Both the position numbers and the translations under genes were made by a program. The notes under the pieces are model-generated. The model was not told the origin of the DNA. It did no database searches and saw only the letters and a program-made list of their open reading frames with translations. Shown here piece after piece: positions 1 to 7,681 of a stretch of 64,000 nucleotides of DNA. The DNA comes from Lysinibacillus composti. GTDB lineage: Bacteria; Bacillota; Bacilli; Bacillales_A; Planococcaceae. Where the stretch lies: assembly GCF_016908465.1 (NCBI RefSeq), contig NZ_JAFBDY010000002.1, positions 216,734-280,733 of the forward strand, given 5' to 3'. The number at the start of each line of letters is the position of its first letter. Within the stretch, counting starts at the first letter, position 1.

Positions 1-2
1 TA

Positions 3-338
3 GCTGTAGTTGGACATATGTTCCCTATATTTGCAGGATTCCGTGGTGGTAAAGCAGTTGCAACATCAGGTGGAGTTTTACTCGGCTACTCTTGGCCTTT
101 TTTCATTGTTTTAATCATAGCATTTTTTATCGCCTTAAAAGCAACAAAAATCGTAAGTTTATCATCAATGATTGTCGCGGTTGTTGGTTTAGTATATAGT
201 GCGATCTATTGGATTGTTACAGGTGATTTTGCGCTCTTCATATTAGTAGCTGTATTAGCATTCTTTATTTTTTACCGTCACCGTGCAAATATTAAGCGAA
301 TTAAAGAAGGTACAGAGCCAAAAGTAAAATGGATTTAA
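3..338 (+). CDS. plsY: Glycerol-3-phosphate acyltransferase PlsY, C-terminal part
   Basis: Partial gene; its 5' end lies before the window. The reading frame is open from base 3 (AVVGHMFP) and the segment carries the PlsY signature GFRGGKAVATSGG followed by hydrophobic membrane helices and a basic tail (RHRANIKRIKEG). PlsY is an integral membrane enzyme that transfers the acyl group from acyl-phosphate to glycerol-3-phosphate, the first committed step of phospholipid synthesis in Gram-positives. The next gene is yneR-like, the same neighbour as in Bacillus subtilis (yneR next to yneS/plsY), which supports the call. The ATG at 18 is internal (M of GHMFP), not the real start. Confidence 0.93.
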   Translation, partial: AVVGHMFPIFAGFRGGKAVATSGGVLLGYSWPFFIVLIIAFFIALKATKIVSLSSMIVAVVGLVYSAIYWIVTGDFALFILVAVLAFFIFYRHRANIKRIKEGTEPKVKWI

Positions 339-368
339 GTTCATGATTTTTTGGAGGGATTGGTCGAA

Positions 369-662
369 ATGAAAATTGTTGTGTCTCAAGAAGCTTTGAA
401 GTGGTTTAAATACGAGATGGATGTACAAGCTGGTGATTACATAAGGTTTTATGCTCGCTATGGCGGTTCTTCACCCTTTCATGAGGGTTTTTCACTTGGG
501 ATGAATCGTGAAATACCACATGATTTAGGAATAGAAACCATGATAGAAGGCATTCATTTTTATATCGAAAAAGATGATCTTTGGTTTTTCAATGAACATG
601 ACTTACAAGTTTCGGTTAATCCAGAATTAGATGAACTTAAATATAGTTACCTAAATGCATAA
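369..662 (+). CDS. yneR: HesB/YneR-like iron-sulfur-family small protein
   Basis: Encodes about 97 residues starting MKIVVSQEALKWFK. I place the start at ATG 369 because TGGAGGGA at 352-359 is a good ribosome binding site; the frame is open from TTG 351, but that codon lies in the binding site itself. The sequence (N-terminal strand, RFYARYGG, SPFHEGFSLG, then DDLWFFNEHDLQVSVNP) fits the YneR subgroup of the HesB/IscA fold. This subgroup lacks the three conserved cysteines of IscA, so a role in Fe-S assembly cannot be assumed. It follows plsY by about 30 bp and is probably co-transcribed with it. A terminator follows at 671-700. Confidence 0.75.
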   Translation: MKIVVSQEALKWFKYEMDVQAGDYIRFYARYGGSSPFHEGFSLGMNREIPHDLGIETMIEGIHFYIEKDDLWFFNEHDLQVSVNPELDELKYSYLNA

Positions 663-670
663 AATAACTA

Positions 671-700
671 ACCCGATTCAATAATGAATCGGGTTTTTAT
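671..700 (+). terminator. Rho-independent terminator after plsY-yneR
   Basis: Perfect 10-bp stem (acccgattca / tgaatcgggt) with an ATAA loop, followed by a T-rich run. Confidence 0.9.
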
Positions 701-808
701 TATTAATAAAATAATCAATCGTGTAAATTCCCTTTTTCCTCACATAATAAGCCACAATAACAAGAGATTAAATAACCTTGCTACAAAAATGGCGAAAGGA
801 GTACTTTT

Positions 809-1486
809 GTGAAAAAAGGTTTAAAGTTTGGTTGTTTAGGGATTATAGCACTGATTGTCTTAATGGTCATCATCGGATTTTTAGTAGGAAATGATGAAGA
901 AGTAATTGATAAACCGGATGTGAATCAAGAATCAGCTACTGATTCAAATGCAATTAATACTAAAGAAGAAACTACTGAGTCTGCAGAGAAAGAAGAAGCA
1001 GGATCACATGCTATTAAAGCAGGTACTTATAAAGTAGGTACTGATATTGAAGCAGGTGAATATTTAATTTTCTCCGAGGGTTTTGGCTATATTGAAGCTG
1101 CTAAAGATAGTACTGGAAATCTAGAAAGTATAGTGTTTAATGCAAATTTAACTGAAGATAGTCACACCTACGCAACCCTAAGTGATGGACAATACTTTAA
1201 GTTACAAGGCGCTAAAATGTACCCAGTTACAGAAGCACCCTCAGTCATTCCAGAAGATGGTGTTTATCGTGATGGAATGTATAGAGTGGGAAAAGATATT
1301 CCTGCAGGGGAATATAAAATTATTTTGGAAAGTGAAGCAGGTATGGGATATATTGAAGTGTCAAAAGATAGTAGTTATGATTTAGAGAGTATTGTAACAA
1401 ATGAAAACTTGCAAGCTGATACGTACCTAACTGTTCAAGAAGGACAATATTTAACACTTCAAGGTGCAAAAATTGAAACTAAATAA
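809..1486 (+). CDS. Membrane-anchored protein with two repeated GTYKVG..AGEY domains
   Basis: Starts at GTG 809 with GAAAGGA just upstream; 225 residues. One N-terminal membrane helix (residues ~8-27, GCLGIIALIVLMVIIGF) is followed by a charged linker rich in E, D, T and N (~30-65) and two tandem copies of a ~70-residue domain. The copies share the pattern GTYKVG/GMYRVG, D-I-x-AGEY, a glycine/aromatic stretch, GYIE, KDS, LESIV, N-L, and end in GQYxxLQGAK. The domain is predicted to lie outside the cell on a membrane tether. The copies are clearly homologous, so the gene grew by internal duplication. Similar repeats occur in uncharacterised Firmicute surface proteins; I assign no function. Confidence 0.72.
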   Translation: MKKGLKFGCLGIIALIVLMVIIGFLVGNDEEVIDKPDVNQESATDSNAINTKEETTESAEKEEAGSHAIKAGTYKVGTDIEAGEYLIFSEGFGYIEAAKDSTGNLESIVFNANLTEDSHTYATLSDGQYFKLQGAKMYPVTEAPSVIPEDGVYRDGMYRVGKDIPAGEYKIILESEAGMGYIEVSKDSSYDLESIVTNENLQADTYLTVQEGQYLTLQGAKIETK

Positions 1487-1564
1487 TCATTTAAGGACTA
1501 TTCATTTTAGGATAGTTCTTTTTAAGGGAAATTATAAATATGAATATGCGTGACCTTCTAAAAG

Positions 1565-1616
1565 TTCCGGAAACTATTCGCGGCTTACAGTGGTAGGCCG
1601 CGAATAGTTTCTGGAA
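1565..1616. repeat. Large inverted repeat (20-bp arms) in intergenic DNA
   Basis: Arms 1565-1584 and 1597-1616 pair over 20 bp with a single G-T mismatch around a 12-nt loop. The core arm reads CCGGAAACTATTCGCGGC. There is no T-tract on the plus strand, and the gene upstream already ends 80 bp earlier, so it is not an ordinary terminator. It may be a palindromic interspersed element. Confidence 0.75.
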
Positions 1617-1777
1617 AATGGCTTACACTTTCTCAACATTTGGAAGTGAAAATACTACCCAAGATTACAACTTTTAAGTATGACCCGCTTTAATATTTTA
1701 TTCTCCGCACTTTTTTTGCACCCATTTTGTGTAAATGACATAGGCTACTATACATATTATAAGTGAGGAGAATGATC

Positions 1778-2290
1778 GTGAATTTTAATAATCCATACGG
1801 TCAACAAATGTCCCCTACTGAGTTTATGTACCCAATAATTAATTCACAATTTGAAAATAACCAAAGATTACCCGTTTTAGGTGAGTTATCATACGATCGA
1901 TTAGTAAAAACAATTTATGATTCTATAGTAGCCGAAGCAACGGCAGCAAAGTTTTATACTAAATTGTTGGATTTAGCACCTAATGAAATTCATCGAGAAA
2001 TTATCAAATATGCACGTAATAATGAATTAAAACATATAGAATCTCTTACGATGCTCTATGTAAGGTTAGTGGGTCATATTCCGCATGTTAAATTAGAACC
2101 GATTCAGATATCAAATTATAAAGCAGGGATCTTAACCGCATTAAAGGCTGAGATTGAAGCCGTTGATTTATATCGTGATGTTCAATTGGTTAGCATGAAT
2201 CCAGTTATACGAGAACCATTTTATCGGGCAATGGTCAATAAAATGGAACATGCAAATCAATTTGGAGAAATTTATCATTCATTAAGTTAG
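1778..2290 (+). CDS. Ferritin-like diiron-fold protein (YhjR/rubrerythrin-like)
   Basis: The start is set at GTG 1778, seven bases after GAGGAG (1765-1770); the frame is open from GTG 1763 but that codon overlaps the binding site. About 170 residues. Two helix pairs carry the ferritin-like metal ligands: EATAAKFY ... ARNNELKHIES in the first half and KAEIEAVDLYRD ... NKMEHANQFGE in the second, giving two E plus ExxH sets. The N-terminus is Q/N/P-rich, which is common in spore-coat-associated proteins of this type. Likely a spore- or stress-related ferritin-like protein; whether it oxidises iron or scavenges peroxide is not visible. Monocistronic, with a terminator right after the stop. Confidence 0.72.
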   Translation: MNFNNPYGQQMSPTEFMYPIINSQFENNQRLPVLGELSYDRLVKTIYDSIVAEATAAKFYTKLLDLAPNEIHREIIKYARNNELKHIESLTMLYVRLVGHIPHVKLEPIQISNYKAGILTALKAEIEAVDLYRDVQLVSMNPVIREPFYRAMVNKMEHANQFGEIYHSLS

Positions 2291-2292
2291 AG

Positions 2293-2338
2293 AAAAAGAC
2301 GGAGCAACACAGGTGGTCCAGTGTTATTCCGTCTTTTT
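2293..2338 (+). terminator. Rho-independent terminator
   Basis: AAAAAGACGGA pairs with TCCGTCTTTTT, with additional CAACAC/GTGTT pairing inside, directly after the ferritin-like gene. Confidence 0.88.
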
Positions 2339-2389
2339 GTTGAAAATAAAGTTTTACAAAGCTATCTCGTCAATAAATACTCATTGCAG

Positions 2390-2761
2390 TTAAAATCTTT
2401 TAGGATTGACAACTTCCCTCTCGTACCCCAGTGCTGTAACCATCTCATTGTACAGTACTAATGTTTCTTCGAAAATTGGTCCAACTAATTCTTCATTGAC
2501 TTCCTTCTCAAAATCAGTGCCTACACCTACAAAAATTCCATTGAACTCTTCTAATTTTTGTTTAAATGCTTGTACTTCATTACTTTGACCTATATTAGGA
2601 TCTACATATGTATGAACATTAAAGGAATGTTGATTTGCACTAAGGCGCTCATAAGTAGCTGCACGATCCTTATTCTTTTTATGGGAAAGGCGTTTCAAAT
2701 CTTTCATGTTTGTTAGTACGCTTTTTCCTTGTTTTATCAGTATTTCGCTAAGATTTTCCAT
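2390..2761 (-). CDS. Hypothetical 123-residue helical protein
   Basis: Starts at ATG 2761 with AAGGTG upstream. I do not recognise the family. The N-terminal half is basic (KRLSHKKNKDRAATYERL), and the C-terminal half looks amphipathic and helical (EVQAFKQKLEEFNG, DFEKEVNEELVGPIFEETLVLYNEMV). No signal peptide, membrane segment or metal-binding motif is visible. It stands alone, convergent with the ferritin-like gene. The 495 bp between it and the aldehyde dehydrogenase gene hold only that gene's terminator and AT-rich sequence as far as I can see. Confidence 0.6.
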   Translation of the reverse strand: MENLSEILIKQGKSVLTNMKDLKRLSHKKNKDRAATYERLSANQHSFNVHTYVDPNIGQSNEVQAFKQKLEEFNGIFVGVGTDFEKEVNEELVGPIFEETLVLYNEMVTALGYEREVVNPKRF

Positions 2762-3180
2762 TGTTCATTCACCTTTCTTACATACCGATTAATGCAAAAT
2801 AGTTAACATTTTTTATATTACCATTGTAACACAACTTTTAAATGTCAGCATAACAGTGGATTTAGTGAGAATGAAAATCCCTTTACTTTAATGTTGTGAA
2901 CTTTCATAATTCTAGTTTTTGTTTAATTTGCTTATTAGCTATTGCGTAAAGTTTTTTGATTTTATTATTTGTTTGGAGCGTGGGAATTTATAAAAAGTAT
3001 TATAGAAGTGTCGGATAATATGAAATATTATGAAAAATGATATTGCGGTCTTTGTTTAAAATAAAGTAAATGGCCTTCGGAGTAAGCCGCGCATGGGTTT
3101 TGGATCATTAAAAAGTAGTCATTACTTAAAGAACCCAAGCCTCTAAAACTGTTATTCTGTCAATTTTCTTAACAATAAGA

Positions 3181-3212
3181 AAAACAGCTGCATGAAGTAT
3201 CCACACAACTGT
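3181..3212 (-). terminator. Terminator of the aldehyde dehydrogenase gene
   Basis: On the minus strand AAACAGTTG pairs with CAGCTGTTT (one G-T pair), followed by a T-rich run. It lies about 45 bases past the stop. Confidence 0.7.
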
Positions 3213-3257
3213 TTAGTGAAAATGATATTTGGTTGAGTTCTCTTACTATTTATTTCC

Positions 3258-4733
3258 CTAGACTTTAATGGAGAATGGATCACGTTCTTCATCTGAAAAG
3301 TTCATCATTACATTTTTAACGTACGTAAACTCTTTTATGGCTTCTAGTGAACGTTCTTTACCGTACCCACTATTTTTGATTCCGCCAAATGGTGCATTAG
3401 GGGCGGCGGTACGATACGTATTAACCCAAACAGTACCTGCTTCAAGTTTTCTCGTTAAATAATGAATCTTTTTAAAATCTGTTGTCCAAATTCCAGCAGC
3501 AAGCCCATATTTCGTATCATTGGCAATTTGAATCGCTTCTTCTAGATCTTCAAAAGGAATAATACTTAGTACTGGACCGAACACTTCTTCGCATGCAATC
3601 TCCATGTCATTTTGCACGTCTGAAAATATTGTTGGATTTAAAAAGTATCCATTTTGAAGTTCCTCGCTTTGAGGTGAATACCCTCCCGTTATTACTTGTG
3701 CGCCTTCTGCTTTTGCTTTTTCAATCATTCCTAGAATTTTATCGAATTGTTGTTTATTCGCAACGGGTCCCATTTCTGTTTCCGGATTTAGAGGGTTTCC
3801 TAATCGAATTGATTTAGTCTTTTCAACAACCTTTTCAACGAATTCTTGATAAATGCTTCTCTGAACTAATAATCTAGATCCCGCGATACATGTTTGCCCA
3901 GTTGCAGCAAAAATACCTGCAACAGCCCCAATCACTGCTTTCGATAACTCTGCATCTTCAAATACAATGTTTGGAGATTTTCCACCAAGTTCTAATGTAA
4001 CAGGTACTAAATTACGAGCAGCAGTTTCCGCAATCCTTTTCCCTGTTTCTGCACCACCTGTAAAACTAATTTTTTTAATACCAGGATGTTCAGTTAAGTA
4101 TTTTCCTACTTCACCGTCACCAGTTACAACATTTATGACACCTGGAGGAAAGCCTGCCTTTTCTACTAATTTTGCAAATTCTAATGTACTAGCACTAGCA
4201 TGTTCACTAGGTTTTATAATCACGGTGTTTCCAGCAGCTAATGCTGGCGCCAGTTTATTCGCAATTAGAGAAAGTGGTGAATTCCATGAAATTATTAGAA
4301 GGGATACACCTAATGGAGTACGAATAGTATAATCAAACAAATCAGGGTCATCTAATGGGATAACCTCTCCATATATTTTATTTGCTGCACCTGCAAAAAA
4401 TCGATAGCCCCTAGCAGCAAAATATACTTGGTTTTTAGTTTCTCTAATGACCTTTCCATTATCAGTTGTCTCTATTTCAGCTAATAAGTTGGCATTTTCC
4501 TCAAGTAGATCTGCTAAATTATTCATTAATTTTGCTCGTTCGGTTCCATTATAGTCTCTCCATGTTGCGTAGAAGGCATTTGTTGCGCTTTGAACCGCCC
4601 ATTCCACATCTTCTATTGCTGCTTGTGGGATTAGTGCCCAAGGTTGTTGTGTATACGGATTTAAGCTTGCAAAAGTTGTACCCTTTGAACTGTTACACCA
4701 TTGTCCATTAATAAACATTTGGTAATCTCTCAT
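3258..4733 (-). CDS. NAD(P)-dependent aldehyde dehydrogenase
   Basis: Full-length (491 residues) member of the ALDH superfamily, oxidising an aldehyde to its acid. The start is placed at ATG 4733, preceded by GTGGGG at a suitable distance; GTG 4745 is open but has no binding site. Landmarks: IISWNSPL (catalytic Asn, ~151), cofactor-binding KPSEHAS, FTGGAETGK Rossmann turn, LELGGKSPN with the general-base Glu (~248), GQTCIAGSR with the nucleophile Cys (~282), and EVFGPVLS near the C-terminus. It resembles the betaine-aldehyde/DhaS-type group, but the substrate cannot be read from sequence. Monocistronic. Confidence 0.9.
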   Translation of the reverse strand: MRDYQMFINGQWCNSSKGTTFASLNPYTQQPWALIPQAAIEDVEWAVQSATNAFYATWRDYNGTERAKLMNNLADLLEENANLLAEIETTDNGKVIRETKNQVYFAARGYRFFAGAANKIYGEVIPLDDPDLFDYTIRTPLGVSLLIISWNSPLSLIANKLAPALAAGNTVIIKPSEHASASTLEFAKLVEKAGFPPGVINVVTGDGEVGKYLTEHPGIKKISFTGGAETGKRIAETAARNLVPVTLELGGKSPNIVFEDAELSKAVIGAVAGIFAATGQTCIAGSRLLVQRSIYQEFVEKVVEKTKSIRLGNPLNPETEMGPVANKQQFDKILGMIEKAKAEGAQVITGGYSPQSEELQNGYFLNPTIFSDVQNDMEIACEEVFGPVLSIIPFEDLEEAIQIANDTKYGLAAGIWTTDFKKIHYLTRKLEAGTVWVNTYRTAAPNAPFGGIKNSGYGKERSLEAIKEFTYVKNVMMNFSDEERDPFSIKV

Positions 4734-4950
4734 AGTCGACCCCACTTTCGGTTAAGTTATATTTCTATGTAATAGCTAAGCAATCTCCAGGTGATCAAGT
4801 TTAAAAATTACATAAATATCCATTACCATAATAGTGTTTGAACAAATCCATGTAAATACTTTCTATCTTTTAAGCTGAAATTCTCTCTTATTAGTCATTG
4901 TTCTCTAAGTTTTTTATTTTGCAAACCGAATTGAAATAAATGCGAAATTA

Positions 4951-4985
4951 AAAAAGCACGCCATTAGTAATGGAATGCTTCTTTT
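4951..4985. terminator. Orphan hairpin with A/T flanks, possible bidirectional terminator
   Basis: AAAAGCA..CCATT / AATGG..TGCTT stem with a small internal loop and a CTTTT tail. No gene ends here. It sits between the divergent aldehyde dehydrogenase promoter and the dispersed repeat. Confidence 0.4.
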
Positions 4986-5070
4986 AGTAAAAACTTAATA
5001 TAAGGTACCAAACATCCCCCAATGTTTTTGTACAGTTACTATGTTTGCAGTCTTTTTATTTATAAATATA

Positions 5071-5255
5071 AAAAGTAATCGTCGATTTTCGTTCCAGGCG
5101 CTTCGCTTTCCACGGTAACGGCTCCAACTAATTTTTGCGGTCGTTCACCGCAAAAATGGATTTTCCGCTCGTGCTGTTCCCGTAGGAAGCTTTGCTCTGT
5201 GCGAAAGGCGAAGCCGACAACAACAGTCTTCGCGCCATCCACACCAATCGACTTT
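5071..5255. repeat. Dispersed structured repeat element (Bacillales type)
   Basis: About 185 bp, markedly more GC-rich than its flanks and bounded by inverted ends (AAAAGT..GTCGATT and AATCGACTTTT). Inside are paired motifs: TTTTTGCGG / CCGCAAAAA forms a strong hairpin near 5133-5155, and CTTCGCTTTCC / GGCGAAGC-type segments lie in both halves. The composition (CGTTCCAGGCGCTTCGC..., TTCCCGTAGGAAGC) resembles the multi-copy non-coding repeats I know from Bacillaceae genomes. A 69-codon frame crosses it on the minus strand but looks like an accident of base composition. Only this one copy was noticed in the window. Confidence 0.6.
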
Positions 5256-5295
5256 TGAAAGACTTTCAATGAAATTTGAATTTTGTTTTAAAAAA

Positions 5296-5487
5296 TTATA
5301 TCGCTTCTTGACCTTTAAAAGTTTCATACATATTGATCGTAATTTTATCGCATATTTTATGAAGTTCCCTTAAATTATTAATGCCCACCGCATCAACCCA
5401 GTGAAGAAATTGCATTCTTTCTTCATCGCTTTGAAGCTGATTTTCTAAGATATATTTAAGTGAAAATTCTTGTTGACTATTTGCCAT
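5296..5487 (-). CDS. Small hypothetical protein, 63 residues
   Basis: ATG 5487 is preceded by AGGGGAG at good spacing, which is the main reason to accept this short frame. The acidic, helical sequence (MANSQQEFSLKYILENQLQ, then MQFLHWVDAVGINNLRELHK) has no signal peptide or membrane segment. I do not recognise it. The dispersed repeat lies just beyond its stop codon. Confidence 0.6.
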   Translation of the reverse strand: MANSQQEFSLKYILENQLQSDEERMQFLHWVDAVGINNLRELHKICDKITINMYETFKGQEAI

Positions 5488-5629
5488 CTAAAACTCCCCT
5501 TTGTTTACCATGAACTAATCCCCTATCATTTCATTACCCCAATTTTATGTATTCTAATCTTTAAATTACAAATTTATTAATCCAATATGTTTACACCATT
5601 TTCTTCGTTATTGCTGTACTTATAAAAAT

Positions 5630-5668
5630 TAAAAGACTGTGACAAACAAATATGTCGCAGTCTATTTT
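5630..5668 (-). terminator. Terminator of tlp
   Basis: AGACTGTGAC (5634-5643) pairs with GTCGCAGTCT (5655-5664) with one G-T pair, just past the tlp stop; on the minus strand it is followed by a T-rich stretch. Confidence 0.8.
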
Positions 5669-5671
5669 CTT

Positions 5672-5902
5672 CTATACTTCTCTGTTTTTTCTTGCTGTCA
5701 TTTCATCTTGCATTTCTTCTTTCATGGCATTAATCGATTGTTTTCGACGTTCATTTTTCTCTTGCAAACGTTGCTTTTCCTCAGGTGAGGCAAATTCTAA
5801 GCTGATTTCAGCATCTTGTATCTTTTTCTCAGTATTTTCAATCATATCATGTAGACGTTCCACATTATTTGAACGATTATCTGGCTTTGATTGTTTTGTC
5901 AT
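5672..5902 (-). CDS. tlp: Small acid-soluble spore protein Tlp
   Basis: 76 residues, start ATG 5902 with TGGAGG upstream. The order of motifs NRSNNVERLHDMIENTEKKI, a charged central helix, EFASPEEKQRLQEKNERR and a basic end (MTARKNREV) matches Bacillus Tlp, historically named thioredoxin-like but a minor SASP made in the forespore under sigma-G. It supports the view that the host forms endospores. Length agrees with the family. Monocistronic. Confidence 0.88.
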   Translation of the reverse strand: MTKQSKPDNRSNNVERLHDMIENTEKKIQDAEISLEFASPEEKQRLQEKNERRKQSINAMKEEMQDEMTARKNREV

Positions 5903-5979
5903 TACCTATACCTCCAATTCGATGCTCTAGTTCCCGTTTAGTTTGCTTAATTTTTGTGGGTGTATACGGATTAAAAGTA

Positions 5980-6013
5980 AACAGGCTTTCCCTTTGATAT
6001 GGGAAGGTTTTTT
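5980..6013 (+). terminator. Orphan plus-strand terminator-like hairpin
   Basis: CTTTCCC / GGGAAGG (one G-T pair) with a 7-T tail. No plus-strand gene was seen upstream (5903-5980), so it may end a small RNA or be a relic. Nothing else was seen between 5903 and 6284. Confidence 0.5.
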
Positions 6014-6284
6014 TAAATAAGAAAACTTTCGAACGACCTATAATCCCTAATCTATTCTGGCATCATTTTTTCTAATTATGTAAACATAGTTTTCAATTAA
6101 ATCCATAAATCGATTCCTTAAACATTCCACACTACAGGTTTTCCTTTAACCTTTTCTTTTCCATGTCATTAATGAAAATTTAATACTGAAGCCTATAATT
6201 TGCCTCACCCTACTAGGAAAATAAAAGAATAATTCATCTATTTCTTATCATATAATTCGGTAATTGAACAAGTGAGGTGAAAAG

Positions 6285-6728
6285 ATGAATTATAAGAAAG
6301 TCTATGAAAATTTAATAGAATCGTCATTTTACGAGGTTGACTTTCCTGCATCGCCAGGAAATTTTATTCTTTCAGAGGAACAAACCCTTACGCAAGATTT
6401 TATCAATGGTTTAGTGGACCAGATCGAATACCGTTTAGTTGAACTAAATGGCATTACGACTACTTATAAAGATCATCAATATGAGATTGATTCAGAAATA
6501 TTTAAGTTGACGTACTTACTTGATTGTCTATATTCAAATGAAATTCATGAACTTGTTAACTTTAAAGGAATAGATGTAGATCCCCCAATCGATATTGAAG
6601 ATGCAGGTGCTTATATTTACGAACGCAATGTTGAGGCTTACCAAGATATTTTAGATCAGGCAAATTCACATATGCATACGATTAGAATTATTTTGGGGGA
6701 ACTTTGTGATGCGAGCGAGGACCTGTAG
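6285..6728 (+). CDS. Hypothetical 147-residue acidic protein
   Basis: ATG 6285 follows AGTGAGGTG at proper spacing. The protein is cytosolic-looking and strongly acidic (DIDVDPPIDIEDAG, LGELCDASEDL), with helical stretches and no membrane segment. I do not recognise the family. It is flanked by a DUF1906 gene on the opposite strand and by a perfect-arm hairpin at 6785-6815. No operon partner. Confidence 0.65.
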   Translation: MNYKKVYENLIESSFYEVDFPASPGNFILSEEQTLTQDFINGLVDQIEYRLVELNGITTTYKDHQYEIDSEIFKLTYLLDCLYSNEIHELVNFKGIDVDPPIDIEDAGAYIYERNVEAYQDILDQANSHMHTIRIILGELCDASEDL

Positions 6729-6784
6729 CTTAAATCGGTAGGGATAATTACTTTATGACAAGGACTCTTTATATATCAAAAACC

Positions 6785-6815
6785 GTGAGCGTCGCATTAG
6801 TTATGTGACGCTCAC
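6785..6815. terminator. Hairpin between convergent genes
   Basis: GTGAGCGTC / GACGCTCAC 9-bp perfect stem, extended inward by three weaker pairs. It probably serves as a shared terminator for the two converging genes, although the T-tract is poor. Confidence 0.6.
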
Positions 6816-6821
6816 AATAGA

Positions 6822-7472
6822 TTAGTGAAGTTGCTGGAATAAACGACGATCAATAAGATTCGTATCAATTGGACAAACTTCAGAATCTCGCCCATATTGC
6901 CAAGCCCATGTATTGGACTGACAATCAACAGTTAAAGGATTAAATTGAGGAGCATCTTTTGCATTTGTTACACCAGGATCCTCTTTGGCACTCCAAAGTA
7001 TGGCTTGAGTCTGAACTCTGAGCTCTTCACTTACAGCTTGGCAAAAAGCAGCCTTGAAGCCACCTTCTGTAGGATCGTGGTAAAAGCCCGGTTTGTAATC
7101 AGAATTATAAAGATAGTTTACAAATCCTTTAATCCACGCACTATCGACTTCCATAAATTTTTCAATGTTTGCGAAAATAAAAGTTCCTTTTCGAATACCA
7201 AGTCGTTTTGCATGATATGCGGCATTCATTGCTGCAACTCGACCATTGCTTTCTCCTATTGCTCTACGGAATTCATTGTAAATCGGCATTAGTTTTGTCC
7301 CATTTTTATGAAGAAGTGAAATTTCGTCCTTTGTTAAACCTTCGGAAGCACCTTCTACTCGAGTAAGGTATCTTCCCCAATATTCGGGTTTACCGTAGTT
7401 TTCCATTACGCAATTGTAGAGTTCTTGCGTAACGGCTTGAGAAGAGTCTACACCCCAATGATAACTAACCAA
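6822..7472 (-). CDS. DUF1906 glycoside-hydrolase-like (Rv2525c-type) protein
   Basis: 216 residues from TTG 7472, six bases after AGAGGG. The start VSYHWGVDSSQAV, the YWGRYLTRVEG motif, GTKLMPIYNEF, GIRKGTFIFANIE and the closing NTWAWQYGRDSEVCPIDTNLID are features of the TIM-barrel family related to GH25-type lysozymes that is catalogued as DUF1906. No signal peptide is visible, so the protein is probably cytoplasmic or released by lysis or in spores. Members are thought to act on, or bind, cell-wall glycans, but activity is unproven. Confidence 0.78.
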   Translation of the reverse strand: MVSYHWGVDSSQAVTQELYNCVMENYGKPEYWGRYLTRVEGASEGLTKDEISLLHKNGTKLMPIYNEFRRAIGESNGRVAAMNAAYHAKRLGIRKGTFIFANIEKFMEVDSAWIKGFVNYLYNSDYKPGFYHDPTEGGFKAAFCQAVSEELRVQTQAILWSAKEDPGVTNAKDAPQFNPLTVDCQSNTWAWQYGRDSEVCPIDTNLIDRRLFQQLH

Positions 7473-7681
7473 TTGTGACCCTCTTTTCTAAGATTTTTTT
7501 ACATATTGAGCAATAGCATTGACTGTTCATTGCTTGCTTAAGAAATCATGTTAAAAGTGAACCTATCTATCACCTTATTTACAACGTTCAACATATACTG
7601 ACAATGATCTACCCAAACATTATTGGATTCTAAGGCATGTTTCCATCTATTTATATGAAAACTGAAAGGAGTGTGTGAACA

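Noticed and set aside
5060..5269. 69- and 60-codon frames (minus strand) that could encode small proteins
   Set aside because: They lie wholly inside the GC-rich structured repeat 5071-5255, have no ribosome binding site and no protein-like composition.
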